From Nocardioides marmoribigeumensis (GTDB lineage Bacteria > Actinomycetota > Actinomycetes > Propionibacteriales > Nocardioidaceae), in the NCBI RefSeq assembly GCF_031458325.1, contig NZ_JAVDYG010000001.1:3658001-3722000 (forward strand): DNA of 64,000 nt, read 5' to 3'. This document shows, piece after piece, positions 29,077 through 41,671 of the stretch. Below the pieces are notes generated by a model, which ran no database searches, was not told the origin of the DNA, and worked only from the letters and a program-made list of their open reading frames with translations. Numbering within the stretch: position 1 is the first letter of the stretch; each line of letters begins with the position of its first letter. The translations under genes and the position numbers were made by a program.

Positions 29077-30659
29077 CCCAGGACGCGACCCAGCCGAGCA
29101 GCACCGACACCCGCAAGCCGGTCAGGCGCGCGCTGGTCTCGGTCTTCGACAAGACCGGTCTGGACGAGCTCGCCCAGGGCCTGCACGAGGCCGGCGTCAC
29201 GTTGGTCTCGACCGGGTCGACCGCGGCCCGCATCGCCGACGCGGGCGTGCCGGTGACCAAGGTCGAGGACCTCACCGGGTTCCCCGAGTGCCTCGACGGC
29301 CGGGTCAAGACCCTCCACCCGCGCGTGCACGCCGGGATCCTCGCCGACCTCCGCCGAGACGACCACCGCCGCCAGCTCGAGGAGCTCGACGTCGAGCCGT
29401 TCGACCTCGTGGTGGTCAACCTCTACCCCTTCACCGAGACCGTCGCCTCGGGCGCGACGCCCGACGAGTGCGTCGAGCAGATCGACATCGGCGGCCCGTC
29501 GATGGTCCGGGCCGCGGCCAAGAACCACCCGTCGGTCGCCGTGGTCGTCTCGCCGCAGCGCTACGACGACGTGCTGGCCGCGGTGCGCGACGGCGGCTTC
29601 ACCCTGTCCGGACGCCAGCGGCTCGCGGCGGAGGCGTTCGCCCACACCGCGTCGTACGACGTGGCCGTCGCCTCCTGGATGGGCGGGGTGCTGACCGACA
29701 GCAGCGACGGCACCGGCTTCCCGGCGTGGACCGGCGCGACGTGGACCAAGAAGGCCGTGCTGCGCTACGGCGAGAACCCCCACCAGCCGGCCGCGCTCTA
29801 CCAGCACTGGCGCGGCGGCCTGGCGGGTGCGACGCAGCTGCACGGCAAGGAGATGTCCTACAACAACTACGTCGACACCGACGCGGCCCGGCGGGCGGCC
29901 TACGACTTCGACGCTCCCGCGGTCGCGATCATCAAGCACGCCAACCCGTGCGGCATCGCGGTCGGGGCGGACGTCGCCGAGGCCCACCGCAAGGCCCACG
30001 CCTGCGACCCGGTCTCGGCGTTCGGCGGCGTCATCGCGGTCAACCGGCCCGTGAGCGTCGCGATGGCCGAGCAGGTCGCCGAGGTGTTCACCGAGGTCGT
30101 CGTCGCGCCCGACTACGAGGAGGGCGCCGTCGAGGTGCTCGCCCGCAAGAAGAACATCCGCGTGCTGCGCTGCCCCGACGACCAGGCGCCCGACCCGGTC
30201 GAGTTCCGCGCGATCAGCGGCGGCCTGCTGATGCAGCACGCCGACCGGCTGCAGGCCGAGGGCGACGCCTCGTCCAACTGGACCCTCGCGGCCGGTGAGC
30301 CGGCCGACGAGGCGACCCTGGCCGACCTGGCGTTCGCCTGGCGGGCCTGCCGCGCGGTGAAGTCCAACGCGATCCTGCTCGCCTCGGACGGCGCCTCGGT
30401 CGGCGTCGGCATGGGCCAGGTCAACCGCGTGGACTCCTGCCGCCTGGCCGTCTCCCGCGCGGGCGAGCGGGCCAAGGGCTCGGTCGCCGCGAGCGACGCG
30501 TTCTTCCCCTTCGCCGACGGCCTGGAGATCCTCGTCGAGGGCGGCGTCCGCGCGGTGGTGCAGCCCGGCGGCTCCGTGCGCGACGCCGAGGTGGTCGAGG
30601 CCGCCCAGAAGGCCGGGCTCACGCTCTACCTCACCGGCACCCGCCACTTCTTCCACTGA
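29073..30659 (+). CDS. purH: Bifunctional AICAR formyltransferase / IMP cyclohydrolase
   Basis: The 528-residue enzyme does the last two steps to IMP. The N-terminal cyclohydrolase domain has [28 protein letters not shown] and [14 protein letters not shown]. The C-terminal transformylase domain has [18 protein letters not shown] and the terminal RHFFH. The length is standard. It is coupled to purN and 30 bases ahead of folD, which supplies its 10-formyl-THF. Confidence 0.97.
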
Positions 30660-30689
30660 CCCCTGCTCCCCACCCCGGGAAGGACACCT

Positions 30690-31550
30690 GTGACCGCCCA
30701 GATCCTCGACGGCAAGGCGACCGCCGCCGCGATCAAGTCCGAGCTCAAGGCCCGCGTGGCCGTGCTGCGCGAGCACGGCGTGGTGCCGGGGCTCGGGACC
30801 GTGCTCGTGGGCGACGACCCCGGCAGCCGGTGGTACGTCAACGGCAAGCACAAGGACTGCGCCGAGGTCGGCATCGAGTCGATCCGCGTCGACCTGCCGG
30901 CCGACACCCCGCAGGCCGAGGTCGAGGCCGCGATCGCGCGGCTCAACGCCGACCCGGCGTGCACCGGCTACATCGTCCAGCTGCCGCTGCCCAAGCACAT
31001 GGACGAGAACGCCGTCCTCGGCCAGATCGACCCGTCGAAGGACGCCGACGGCCTGCACCCGACCAACCTCGGCTGGCTGGTGCTCGGCAAGCCGGCGCCG
31101 CTGCCCTGCACGCCGGCCGGCATCGTGGAGCTGCTGCGCCGCCACGACGTCGACATCGCCGGTGCGGAGGTCTGCGTGGTCGGCCGCGGCGTGACCGTCG
31201 GCCGCCCGCTGGGGCTGCTGCTCACCCGCCGCAGCGAGAACGCCACGGTCACCCTGTGCCACACCGGCACCCGCGACCTGGCCGCCCACACCCGCAACGC
31301 CGACATCGTGGTCGCGGCGGCCGGCGTGCCCGGCATCATCCGCGGCGACATGGTCAAGCCCGGGGCGGCCGTCCTCGACGTCGGCGTCTCCCGCGACAGC
31401 GAGGGCAAGATCGCCGGCGACGTCGCGCCGGACGTGTACGACGTGGCCGGCTGGGTCTCGCCCAACCCCGGTGGCGTCGGGCCGATGACCCGGGCGATGC
31501 TCGTGGCCAACGTGGTGCTCGCCGCCGAGCAGGCAGCCGGGATCGCCTGA
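30690..31550 (+). CDS. folD: Methylene-THF dehydrogenase / methenyl-THF cyclohydrolase
   Basis: The 286-residue enzyme interconverts one-carbon folates and provides 10-formyl-THF for PurN and PurH. Motifs are [17 protein letters not shown] with the catalytic lysine, [23 protein letters not shown], the NADP site [16 protein letters not shown], and the terminal [20 protein letters not shown] lies about eight bases before the GTG. Confidence 0.97.
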   Translation: MTAQILDGKATAAAIKSELKARVAVLREHGVVPGLGTVLVGDDPGSRWYVNGKHKDCAEVGIESIRVDLPADTPQAEVEAAIARLNADPACTGYIVQLPLPKHMDENAVLGQIDPSKDADGLHPTNLGWLVLGKPAPLPCTPAGIVELLRRHDVDIAGAEVCVVGRGVTVGRPLGLLLTRRSENATVTLCHTGTRDLAAHTRNADIVVAAAGVPGIIRGDMVKPGAAVLDVGVSRDSEGKIAGDVAPDVYDVAGWVSPNPGGVGPMTRAMLVANVVLAAEQAAGIA

Positions 31551-31551
31551 G

Positions 31552-31986
31552 GTGCTTCCCTCCGACGGGTCCCGCGACCCCGACGACGTCCGGGTCGGTC
31601 CGGACGTCCGGCCGGTCATCGAGCCGGAGCCCCACCCCGACGCCCCCTCGATCGACCCGGCGGAGGCGGTGCACCCCGTCACCGGGCGTCGCGCCCACAG
31701 CCTGCAGCCCCGCCGACCCCGGACCCGGGGTGGCGTCGCCTACCTCATGGTCCTGCTCGTGGCGGCCGCCGGCCTCGCGATGGTCGTGGCGGGGCTGTGG
31801 CGCGCGGGCACGATGCTGCTCGGGGTGGCGTTCCTGCTCGCCACGGTCAGCCGGATCGCGCTGGCCGACGAGGACGCCGGCATGCTCAAGCTGCGGCGCA
31901 AGGCGATCGACGTGCCCACCCTGCTCGCGATCGGTCTGGCGCTGGTGGTCCTGGCGGCCGTCGTACCCCAGCAGCCGACGCCCTGA
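31552..31986 (+). CDS. DUF3017-type membrane protein
   Basis: The 144-residue product has a charged, proline-rich N-terminal half and three hydrophobic segments (about 64-82, 86-102, 121-140). It begins two bases after the folD stop, the place held by DUF3017 proteins in many actinomycetes. The function is unknown. Confidence 0.8.
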   Translation: MLPSDGSRDPDDVRVGPDVRPVIEPEPHPDAPSIDPAEAVHPVTGRRAHSLQPRRPRTRGGVAYLMVLLVAAAGLAMVVAGLWRAGTMLLGVAFLLATVSRIALADEDAGMLKLRRKAIDVPTLLAIGLALVVLAAVVPQQPTP

Positions 31987-32041
31987 CCCAGCCGCCGCCA
32001 CCACCCAGCGCCACCACCCAGCGGCCGCGTGCATGTGCGCA

Positions 32042-32099
32042 CACATGAGCGCGCACTCCGTGCCGGGACGGCGTGTCCCGGTGAATGCGCGCTCGTGTG
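32042..32099. terminator. Two-part hairpin between DUF3017 gene and mdh
   Basis: An outer 14-bp stem with one mismatch (CACATGAGCGCGCA against TGCGCGCTCGTGTG) encloses an inner 7-bp stem CCGGGAC/GTCCCGG. It lies between two convergent genes and fits a bidirectional terminator. Confidence 0.7.
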
Positions 32100-32126
32100 A
32101 GCGACGTCCGACGAGCAGCGGCGGGC

Positions 32127-33113
32127 TCAGATGAGCCCGAGCTCCTTGACCGCGTCGCGCTCCTCGATCAGCTCGTTGGCGGTCGCCTCCATGCGGCTGC
32201 GGGAGAAGTCGTCGATCTCCAGCCCCTGGACGATCTCCCAGTCACCGTTCTTGGTGATGACGGGGAAGGAGTAGATCAGGCCCTCGGGGACGCCGTAGGA
32301 CCCGTCGGAGACGACGGCCATCGACACCCAGTCGTCGGCCGCGGAGCCGTGCAGCCAGTCACGGGCCGCGTCGATCGTGGCAGACGCCGCGGAGGCGGCC
32401 GAGGACGAGCCGCGGGCCTCGATGATCGCCGCGCCGCGCTTGGCGACGGTGGGGATGAAGTCGTTCTCCAGCCAGTCCTGGTCGTTGACCGTCTCGGCGG
32501 CGTTCTTGCCGTTGACCTCGGCGTGGAAGAGGTCGGGGTACTGCGTCGCGGAGTGGTTGCCCCAGATCGTCATCTTCTTGATGTCGGTCACCGAGGCGCC
32601 GGTCTTGGCCGCGAGCTGCGAGATCGCGCGGTTGTGGTCCAGGCGGGTCAGCGCGGAGAAGCGCTCCTTGGGGATGTCGGGGGCGTTGGTCATCGCGATC
32701 AGCGCGTTGGTGTTGGCCGGGTTGCCGGTCACGCCGATGCGGACGTCGTCGGCGGCCACGCTGTTGAGGGCCTTGCCCTGCGCGGTGAAGATCGCGCCGT
32801 TGGCCTCGAGCAGGTCGCCGCGCTCCATGCCCTTGGTGCGGGGGCGGGCGCCGACGAGCAGCGCGAGGTTGACGCCGTCGAAGATCTTGTCGGCCTCGTG
32901 GCCGATCTCCACGCCGGCCAGGGTCGGGAACGCGCAGTCGTCGAGCTCCATCACGACCCCCTCGAGCGCCTTGAGGGCGGGCTCGATCTCCAGCAGGCGC
33001 AGCTCGATCGGCCGGTCGCCGAGCGCACCGCTCGCGAGACGGAACAGCAGGCTGTAGCCGATCTGGCCGGCGGCGCCGGTGACGGCGACCTTGAGGGGAG
33101 AGGAGTCGGACAC
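32127..33113 (-). CDS. mdh: Malate dehydrogenase
   Basis: The 328-residue enzyme oxidises malate to oxaloacetate with NAD. Motifs are [21 protein letters not shown] at the N-terminus, [14 protein letters not shown] in the mobile loop, [17 protein letters not shown] and the catalytic [11 protein letters not shown]. This is the MDH-2-like type common in actinomycetes. The GTG is preceded by AAGGAG with a six-base spacer. A TAGCGT at 33171-33176 (minus) gives a leader of about 55 bases. Confidence 0.97.
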   Translation of the reverse strand: MSDSSPLKVAVTGAAGQIGYSLLFRLASGALGDRPIELRLLEIEPALKALEGVVMELDDCAFPTLAGVEIGHEADKIFDGVNLALLVGARPRTKGMERGDLLEANGAIFTAQGKALNSVAADDVRIGVTGNPANTNALIAMTNAPDIPKERFSALTRLDHNRAISQLAAKTGASVTDIKKMTIWGNHSATQYPDLFHAEVNGKNAAETVNDQDWLENDFIPTVAKRGAAIIEARGSSSAASAASATIDAARDWLHGSAADDWVSMAVVSDGSYGVPEGLIYSFPVITKNGDWEIVQGLEIDDFSRSRMEATANELIEERDAVKELGLI

Positions 33114-33170
33114 GGAGGTCTCCTTCGCAGCAGGTTCGTGTGCGGCCCGGCAGGTGGGGCCAGGGTCCCG

Positions 33171-33176
33171 ACGCTA
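33171..33176 (-). promoter_or_regulatory. -10 box of mdh
   Basis: TAGCGT on the minus strand, upstream of a leader with a clear AAGGAG site. It lies back to back with the promoter at 33210. Confidence 0.4.
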
Positions 33177-33209
33177 GCAGCGTCGGTGCGGGCGATGCCC
33201 CCAGCGTCC

Positions 33210-33215
33210 TACCCT
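33210..33215 (+). promoter_or_regulatory. -10 box of the debranching-like hydrolase (leaderless type)
   Basis: TACCCT is six bases before the GTG at 33222. Confidence 0.5.
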
Positions 33216-33221
33216 GCAAGC

Positions 33222-35093
33222 GTGATCCGCACCCCACCTCCGGCCCTGCACGACCTCGCGACGATGGTCGACGCGCCGGCCCTGCTGCTCGGCGACCTCG
33301 ACGGCCAGCTGCGGCCCGGCGGCGTGAGCGGGTGGTACGTCGACGACGTGCGCCTGCTGCAGCGGTGCGAGGTCTCGCTGGTCGGGGCCCGGCTGGAGCT
33401 GGTCCGGCGGGACACGGGACCGGCCGGCCGACACTCGTGGAGCTACGTCACCCGCGAGCTCGCCGAGGGCGCCGACGCCGCCGTACGCCTGGAGCGCGTG
33501 CGGCACCTCGGCCCCGACTCGTGGGAGGAGGACCTCGAGCTGAGGGTCTCCGGGCCGACAGCGCTCGAGGTGACCCTGGTCGTCGAGCTGACCGTCGACG
33601 ACACCGGGATCTTCGTCGTGCGCAGCGGGGGGACGGGGGACCCCGCCGCGCTGTCGGGCGACCTGACCTGGGGTGCCTCGACCACGGCGTCGCTCTCGCT
33701 CACGGGCCCCGGGCCCGACGAGCGCACCGTGGACGGCGGCTCGCTGCGGTGCTCGTGGACGGCCACGCTCGAGCCGGGGTCGTCGCTGCGGGTCGGGCTG
33801 GCGGCGCAGGCGCCGGGGGAGCCGCTGTTCGGACCCGGGTCCGACCGTGGCTGGGACCCGGTCGTCGAGAGCGACGACCCGCGCATCGGCCGCGTCGTAC
33901 GCCGGAGCCTGGGGGACCTGCAGGGCCTGCTGATGCGCGACGGCGACGACGACTTCCTGGCCGCCGGGAGCCCGTGGTACCTCACCCTCTTCGGCCGGGA
34001 CTCGCTCTGGGCGGCCCGCCTCCTCCTGCCGTACGACGACTCGCTGGCCCTGCCGACCCTGCGCGCCCTCGCGCGCCGTCAGGGGACCACCACCGACCCG
34101 TCGATCGAGGAGGAGCCCGGCAAGATCCCGCACGAGATCCGGCGCGAGGAGCTGGCCCACCTGCTGCCGCCGGTCTACTACGGGTCGGTCGACGCCACCG
34201 CGCTGTGGGTGTGCCTGCTGGCCGACGTCGCCCCGACGGCGCCCGAGGCCGAGGTCCGTGCGCTGGTGCCCGCGCTGCGGGCCGCCCTCGGGCAGGTGGT
34301 GGCGACCAGCGAGGCGACCGGCTGGTTGCGCTACGTCGACTCGACGGGGACCGGTCTGGCCAACCAGGGCTGGAAGGACAGCCCCGACTCGGTCAGCCAC
34401 GCCGACGGCCGCCTGGCCGACCCGCCGATCGCGCTGTGCGAGGTGCAGGCCTACGCCTACGAGGCGGCGGTGCGCGGGCAGTCGCTGCTGGCCTCGCTCG
34501 GCGAGGCGCCGGTGCCGGGTCTCGACGAGTGGGCGGTCTCGCTGCGGGAGCGGTTCAACCGGGACTTCTGGACCGGCGACGGCCTGGCCCTCGCCCTCGA
34601 CGGCGAGGGGCTCCCGGTCGACATCGCCTCCTCCGACGTCGGGCACGTGCTGGGCACGGGCATCCTCGACCCCGACCGTGAGGCGGTGCTGGCCGACCTG
34701 CTCGTCTCCGACGAGCTCTCCTCCGGCTTCGGCCTGCGGACGCTGACCACGGCGTCACCGCGCTATGCGCCCCTGAGCTACCACAACGGCTCGGTCTGGC
34801 CCCACGACACCGCCATCGCCGTGCGCGGGCTGCTCGCGACAGGTCACACCCGCGCGGCACGTGTCCTCACCGCGGGCCTGCTCCGCACGGCCGAGGCGTT
34901 CGAGGACCGCGTCCCCGAGCTGTACGCCGGCGACAGCGCGGCCGAGGTGCCGTCCCCGGCGGCCTACCCGGCCTCGTGCCGCCCCCAGGCCTGGTCGGCC
35001 GCGGGCCTGGTGTTCGCCCTGTGGGGGTGCCAGGGGGAGGGTGACGACCTCCTCCCGGCGTACTCCGTGCGCCGGTCCTCGCGTCAGTCCTGA
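33222..35093 (+). CDS. Glycogen-debranching-like glycoside hydrolase (amylo-alpha-1,6-glucosidase family)
   Basis: The 623-residue protein has an N-terminal beta domain of the glycogen-debranching N-terminal type (about 10-200, with GGVSGWYVDDVRLL). An (alpha/alpha)6-barrel follows, with LTLFGRDSLWAARLLLP, EEEPGKIPHEIR, NQGWKDSPDSV and HNGSVWPHDTAIA. It should act on alpha-glucan or oligoglucoside branches in the cytoplasm, as no signal sequence is seen. The start GTG is set by the -10 box. Its last ten bases overlap the end of the convergent SDR gene. Confidence 0.88.
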   Translation: MIRTPPPALHDLATMVDAPALLLGDLDGQLRPGGVSGWYVDDVRLLQRCEVSLVGARLELVRRDTGPAGRHSWSYVTRELAEGADAAVRLERVRHLGPDSWEEDLELRVSGPTALEVTLVVELTVDDTGIFVVRSGGTGDPAALSGDLTWGASTTASLSLTGPGPDERTVDGGSLRCSWTATLEPGSSLRVGLAAQAPGEPLFGPGSDRGWDPVVESDDPRIGRVVRRSLGDLQGLLMRDGDDDFLAAGSPWYLTLFGRDSLWAARLLLPYDDSLALPTLRALARRQGTTTDPSIEEEPGKIPHEIRREELAHLLPPVYYGSVDATALWVCLLADVAPTAPEAEVRALVPALRAALGQVVATSEATGWLRYVDSTGTGLANQGWKDSPDSVSHADGRLADPPIALCEVQAYAYEAAVRGQSLLASLGEAPVPGLDEWAVSLRERFNRDFWTGDGLALALDGEGLPVDIASSDVGHVLGTGILDPDREAVLADLLVSDELSSGFGLRTLTTASPRYAPLSYHNGSVWPHDTAIAVRGLLATGHTRAARVLTAGLLRTAEAFEDRVPELYAGDSAAEVPSPAAYPASCRPQAWSAAGLVFALWGCQGEGDDLLPAYSVRRSSRQS

Positions 35094-36055
35094 AGTCCGG
35101 CCGCCTCGCGCACCCACTCCCACATCGCCTGGCGGTCGGCCTCGCTCTCGCGGGTGCGGCGCGTGAGGTGCTCGGGCCGCGGGCGCCGATCGTGCCAGAG
35201 CAGCCCGCCCTCGGGGGCGGGTTCGGCGGCGACCAGCCAGACGCTGGTGTCGGCGCCCTGCGCCGCGTCGCGCAGGATCGGGCCGGTCACCTTGTGGAAG
35301 CCGGGCAGCGAGTCGACGACGCCCGGGGTGTCGGCCCAGCCGGGGTGCATCGCGTGGACCGCCACGCCCTTCCACCGCTCGGCGAGGACCGGCAGGAGCG
35401 AGACCTGGACCCGCTTGCTGCGGGCGTAGGCGGTCGGCGGCTTGTACTCCCCGCGGGTGTACTCCGGGTCGCGGACCGGCAGGCGCGAGGTGTACATCCC
35501 GCCGGAGGTCACCAGCACGACGCGGGCGTCCGGCTCGAGGTGGGGGAGCAGCAGGTCGGTCATCAGCACCGGGCCGAGCACGTGCACGGCCATGGTCTGC
35601 TCGTGACCCTGCGGGGACTCGGTGCGCTCGGGCGGCATGACGCCGGCGTTGTGCACGATGCCGGCGAAGGTCAGCCCGGACGCGGCGGCCTCGCCGGCGA
35701 ACCGGCGTACGTCGTCGAGGTCGCCCACGTCGCACCGCCACAGCCGGAAGCTCGCCCCCGGCACCGCCTCCCGCAGCTCGCCCTCGACCCGCGCGCCCTT
35801 GTCGAGGTCGCGCACGACGAGGTGGACGTCAGCGCCGAGGCGCGCGAGCCCCTCGGCGGTGGCGGTCCCGAGTCCCGACGAGGCACCGGTGACCAGCACC
35901 TGCCGGCCCGTCAGTGCCCCCGGGGCGGGATCGCGGGGCCAGGACGCCAGGTGACGGCGGACGCCCAGGCCGATCGTGGAGTAGCCGAGGACCACCGACC
36001 GGTCCAGGACCGTGTCGACCGCACGGCTCAGGGTGTGGCTCGGGGTGTGGCTCAC
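35084..36055 (-). CDS. Short-chain dehydrogenase/reductase
   Basis: The 323-residue enzyme has an N-terminal extension of about 45 residues before the NAD(P) motif TGASSGLG. Other marks are the VHNAG segment, the active-site serine in VTSGGMYTS, the catalytic YARSK, and the HPGWADTPG loop. This resembles the DHRS12-like group that acts on lipophilic ketones or alcohols; the substrate is unknown. Its GTG overlaps the SRPBCC stop by four bases, so the two are coupled. Confidence 0.9.
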   Translation of the reverse strand: MSHTPSHTLSRAVDTVLDRSVVLGYSTIGLGVRRHLASWPRDPAPGALTGRQVLVTGASSGLGTATAEGLARLGADVHLVVRDLDKGARVEGELREAVPGASFRLWRCDVGDLDDVRRFAGEAAASGLTFAGIVHNAGVMPPERTESPQGHEQTMAVHVLGPVLMTDLLLPHLEPDARVVLVTSGGMYTSRLPVRDPEYTRGEYKPPTAYARSKRVQVSLLPVLAERWKGVAVHAMHPGWADTPGVVDSLPGFHKVTGPILRDAAQGADTSVWLVAAEPAPEGGLLWHDRRPRPEHLTRRTRESEADRQAMWEWVREAAGLQD

Positions 36056-36507
36056 GAGGAGACCCGCAGCCGGTCGAGCGCCTCCTGCATGCCCTTCTCC
36101 GCCTCGTTGCCCAGCTTCTTGAGGGCCAGGCCGAGCACGGGGGACAGCAGCGGGGCGGCCTTGCCGACGAGGCCGTTGAACTGGAAGTCGGCGTGGTAGG
36201 TGACCTTGGTGCCGCCGGCGGGAGTGGGCTGGAAGGTCATCGTGTCGGTGGCGGTGACGGTCTTGTTGGTGCCGCGCAGCTGGAACCGCTCGCCCGGGAC
36301 GAGCTCGGTGACGGTGTACTCCAGCTCGGTCGTGGACCCCATGAACGACGAGGTGTTGTCGTAGACGGTGCCCACGCCGCCGTCCCCGGACCGCCGGCTG
36401 GTCTCGACGGTGCCCGGGTCCCACTCCTCGGTGGTGGTGAAGTCGCTGAGGTAGGCGAACACCCGGTCGACGGGCGTGAGGGTCTCGACGGTGCGCGTGA
36501 TGTCCAT
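36052..36507 (-). CDS. SRPBCC-family (START-like) lipid-binding protein
   Basis: The 151-residue protein starts with MDITRTVETLTPVDRVFAYLSD and has the beta-rich SRPBCC pattern, ending in a long C-terminal helix (EKGMQEALDRL). Such proteins hold hydrophobic ligands in a cavity. Coupling to the SDR suggests that it presents the SDR substrate, which is inference. Confidence 0.88.
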   Translation of the reverse strand: MDITRTVETLTPVDRVFAYLSDFTTTEEWDPGTVETSRRSGDGGVGTVYDNTSSFMGSTTELEYTVTELVPGERFQLRGTNKTVTATDTMTFQPTPAGGTKVTYHADFQFNGLVGKAAPLLSPVLGLALKKLGNEAEKGMQEALDRLRVSS

Positions 36508-36528
36508 GCCCCAGCCTTACCCACCCGC

Positions 36529-36545
36529 GCAAACTTTGTGCAAAC
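36529..36545. promoter_or_regulatory. RamB-like site upstream of icd
   Basis: GCAAACTTTGTGCAAAC has two GCAAAC hexamers with an 11-bp period and is near the corynebacterial RamB motif AAACTTTGCAAA, but with two extra bases. It lies in the gap between the divergent SRPBCC gene and icd and is strikingly A/T-rich for this genome. Confidence 0.35.
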
Positions 36546-36635
36546 CCTCACGGGTGGATCCGGTGAGAGGAGCGCCACAGTGCCTGCCGGACCGGATCGA
36601 CCCTCGGCGTGCGAACCGCCCGAGGAGTGGGCAGG

Positions 36636-38879
<2,244 letters not shown>

Positions 38880-38894
38880 CTGCGGGTCGCCGGT

Positions 38895-38926
38895 CCGCGG
38901 CTCCGGGTGATCGGGGGGAGCCGCGG
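38895..38926. terminator. Hairpin between icd and the convergent secreted hydrolase
   Basis: A 10-bp perfect stem (CCGCGGCTCC against GGAGCCGCGG) with a 12-base loop lies 16 bases after the icd stop and three before the end of the minus-strand gene. Confidence 0.65.
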
Positions 38927-38928
38927 CC

Positions 38929-41601
38929 TCAGCGGCTTCGGCGGACGACCCCCCGCAGCGCGGTGGTGAAGCCGAGCTGGGGGAGGGTCACCCGGACCCG
39001 GACCACCTCGCGCGGCTCGGGGCTGGCGTCGTGGCGCACGGGCACCCGGACCACCCAGCGGTGGGCCGACGGGTCGTCCAGGGCGTGCTCGGAGAAGGCG
39101 GGGAACCCCAGCCGCAGGTCGTCGGCGGTGAGGGACCGGCCGCGGTGCGCGGGCAGCAGCCGCCGCCGCACGAACGGCGCGTAGTCGGTGCGCGGGTGCC
39201 ACGACACCACCCACACCAGGGCCTCGCCCTCGCGCACGCGGTCGCGCACCGCACGCACCCGGACCCGCGGCGGCGGGTCGTCGTCGAGGACGGTCACCGA
39301 GCCGGTGGCCTGGCCCGCGACCACGCCGTGGACGCCGTACGCCGTGACGCGCGTGAGCGACCGCGCGAGGGAGTCGCGGCGGTCGCCACGGACCGGCCAG
39401 GCGAGCGTGCCGGACGTGGCCCCGCCCGCGAGGTCCAGGAGGGGCCGGCCGACCGCCCGGCCGTCGAGCGCCCGCAGGCCCCCGAGGCGGAGGGTCGCCG
39501 GGGAGGACAGCGCGCCGCGGAGGCGGTAGGGCAGCCAGGCGACCGACCCGTGGTCACCCTCCCGGAGGGTCACCGAGCCCAGGTCGAGCAGGGGCAGGCG
39601 TCGGCGGGGCACCGGGGGCAGCGAGCCGTCCATGGCCGAGACGTCCAGCACCCAGACGCGACCGCGGTCGCTGCGGGCGACCAGCGAGACCTGGGTGAGC
39701 GACCGCGTGTCGAGGTCGGCCCCGCCGAGGGGGACGCGGAGGGTCTGCGCCCACAGGCGTCCGGGTGACTCGCCGCCGCTGGGCAGCGGGCTCAGCGACC
39801 CGTCGCCGGCCGGGGTGACGAGCGCGGAGCGCCCGGAGGCGTCGGTGAGCCGCACGTCGACCTGCACGGGGCCTCGAGCCGGGTCGACGACCGTGCGCAG
39901 GTCGAGGGCCTCCGCGGCGCTGACGTCCCAGGGACGGCGCAGCCTCAGGCCGCCGGTCGCCCCGGCGCTCGTCCAGCCCATCTCGAAGGCCGGACGGGTG
40001 GGCGCGAGCGCGGGTGCCGAGGCCCAGTGGGGCGGCGGGATCCGCGGGTCGGCGGCGAAGCGGCCGCACGCCCGGGTGGAGGGACCGGCGGGCGTGACGC
40101 CGCGGCACAGCTGGGTCCGGGCCCCGGAGGACCGAGCCAGGACGGCGTCGGTGCCGGGTCGGCGCAGCGCGCGTCCGACCCCGACCGCGTGGCTCAGCAC
40201 CACCGCGTCTCCGGCGCTGGGCGCGGAGACCCGCGACCCGTCGTACAGCGGGAGGAAGGTGGTGCGCCGCGTCGCCAGCAGCCGCACGGCCCCGGCGACG
40301 TAGGTGCGCGCTGCGCGGCGCTGCTCCGCGGCGTCGAGCCGCTCGGGCGCGTCGGGCGCGCACGGACCGGTGCCCCCCGACCAGTCGTCCTCGGTCCACT
40401 CGCTGTTGAACCAGTCGTGGTTCGCGCCGACCAGCATCACGCTGCTGTGCAGCGCGGTGTCGTCGCGCCCGGCGAGCCCCGGGGCGGCGTCGGTCCAGGC
40501 CTGGCCCTGCAGGTCGACGACGTCGCCGTCGCAGGAGGGGAGCAGGGTCACGGTCGGGAGGTACGGCGTCGCGCGCCGGGCGAGGTCGGTCGGCGCCAGG
40601 AGGACCAGGCCGCGGACGCGGTAGGGCGCCGACAGGGGGGTCTCGAGCGCGGCGAGGGCCGCCCCCTCGCCACCGCGACCGTGCCCGAGGAGCACGACGT
40701 CGGAGAGGTCGGCCTGACGGGTCCCGGAGGCGACCCAGTCGGCCCAGAGGTCGAGGTGGGCACGCAGCAGGCGGGCGCGGGCGAGCGCCCCGCCGTCGTC
40801 GGGGGAGCCGTCCTGGGCGTTGATCCCGTCGGCCGACACCGAGACGGTGACGAACCCCTGGGAGGCAAGCCGCCGTTGCAGGTAGTGGAACCCGAGGTGG
40901 TTGGCCACCGGCTCCAACCCGTGCGGGCAGGGCCACTCGAGGTCGCTGCGCCCGTCGCCGTCGGTGCAGGTGGCGTGCCGGCCGTGCAGGAGCAGCACGA
41001 GCGGGCTGCGGCCGGTGGCGTCGGCGGGAGCCTCGACGTGGCCGACCACCTCGACGGGGTCGGGCAGGCCGGGGAGCTTGATGCCGGGGCGGGTGTAGTC
41101 GCTGGTCACGACGGGGTGCCGCCCGGCCACGCCGGGGTCGGCGGTCGTGGCCCGGGCGATCGCGGGTCCGGCGGCGGTGGGGGAGGTCACGGCGTCCTCG
41201 ACCGGCTCGTCGAGCACCCGGGAGCCGAGCCGCACGTCGAGGTCCTCCGGGTCGGGTGCGGTGCCCCCGGGCACCCGGAGGGAGACGGTGCGGCCCTCGA
41301 CGGCGGCGTCGCCGAGCACGGCCCCGGCGGGCACGTCGCCGACCGCCGCGGAGAGCACGACCTGGGGCCGGGCGTCGCCGACGGGCAGGGTCTCGGGCGC
41401 GGTCCAGGTGACCTCCCAGCCGCCGTGGGGGTCGGGCGCCACGTCCCAGTGCCCGACGTCGGTCGACGGCGCGTCGAGGTCGGTGCTGAGCTGGTCGCGG
41501 GGTCCGGGAGGGGCGTCGGGTGCGGCGCTCGCCGCGGGCACCGCGGTCAGCGCGAGGAGGACCGCCAGGGCAGCGGCACGAGCGGCTCGGGGAAGGCGCA
41601 C
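38929..41601 (-). CDS. Large secreted alpha/beta-hydrolase-fold protein with missing nucleophile serine
   Basis: The 890-residue protein has a signal sequence (about 1-27, ending AASA). It then has an N-terminal accessory domain and an alpha/beta-hydrolase domain (about 170-480) with [12 protein letters not shown] and [12 protein letters not shown]. The C-terminal region is beta-rich and ends in a Calx-beta-like segment (VREGE). The nucleophile elbow reads [10 protein letters not shown] where related proteins have GHSRGGEG, so Gly308 (codon 40678-40680) stands in place of serine. The acid ([11 protein letters not shown]) and histidine (GANHDWFN) regions are present. It may be inactive or use another chemistry. 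I chose the GTG at 41599-41601, which starts a normal signal peptide. Confidence 0.82.
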   Translation of the reverse strand: MRLPRAARAAALAVLLALTAVPAASAAPDAPPGPRDQLSTDLDAPSTDVGHWDVAPDPHGGWEVTWTAPETLPVGDARPQVVLSAAVGDVPAGAVLGDAAVEGRTVSLRVPGGTAPDPEDLDVRLGSRVLDEPVEDAVTSPTAAGPAIARATTADPGVAGRHPVVTSDYTRPGIKLPGLPDPVEVVGHVEAPADATGRSPLVLLLHGRHATCTDGDGRSDLEWPCPHGLEPVANHLGFHYLQRRLASQGFVTVSVSADGINAQDGSPDDGGALARARLLRAHLDLWADWVASGTRQADLSDVVLLGHGRGGEGAALAALETPLSAPYRVRGLVLLAPTDLARRATPYLPTVTLLPSCDGDVVDLQGQAWTDAAPGLAGRDDTALHSSVMLVGANHDWFNSEWTEDDWSGGTGPCAPDAPERLDAAEQRRAARTYVAGAVRLLATRRTTFLPLYDGSRVSAPSAGDAVVLSHAVGVGRALRRPGTDAVLARSSGARTQLCRGVTPAGPSTRACGRFAADPRIPPPHWASAPALAPTRPAFEMGWTSAGATGGLRLRRPWDVSAAEALDLRTVVDPARGPVQVDVRLTDASGRSALVTPAGDGSLSPLPSGGESPGRLWAQTLRVPLGGADLDTRSLTQVSLVARSDRGRVWVLDVSAMDGSLPPVPRRRLPLLDLGSVTLREGDHGSVAWLPYRLRGALSSPATLRLGGLRALDGRAVGRPLLDLAGGATSGTLAWPVRGDRRDSLARSLTRVTAYGVHGVVAGQATGSVTVLDDDPPPRVRVRAVRDRVREGEALVWVVSWHPRTDYAPFVRRRLLPAHRGRSLTADDLRLGFPAFSEHALDDPSAHRWVVRVPVRHDASPEPREVVRVRVTLPQLGFTTALRGVVRRSR

Positions 41602-41671
41602 CTCAGCACGATAGGAGCCGTTCTGTCCCGTTCCGGGGAGCCCGCGCCGGTGCCCTGCGATCAACGGGCGA

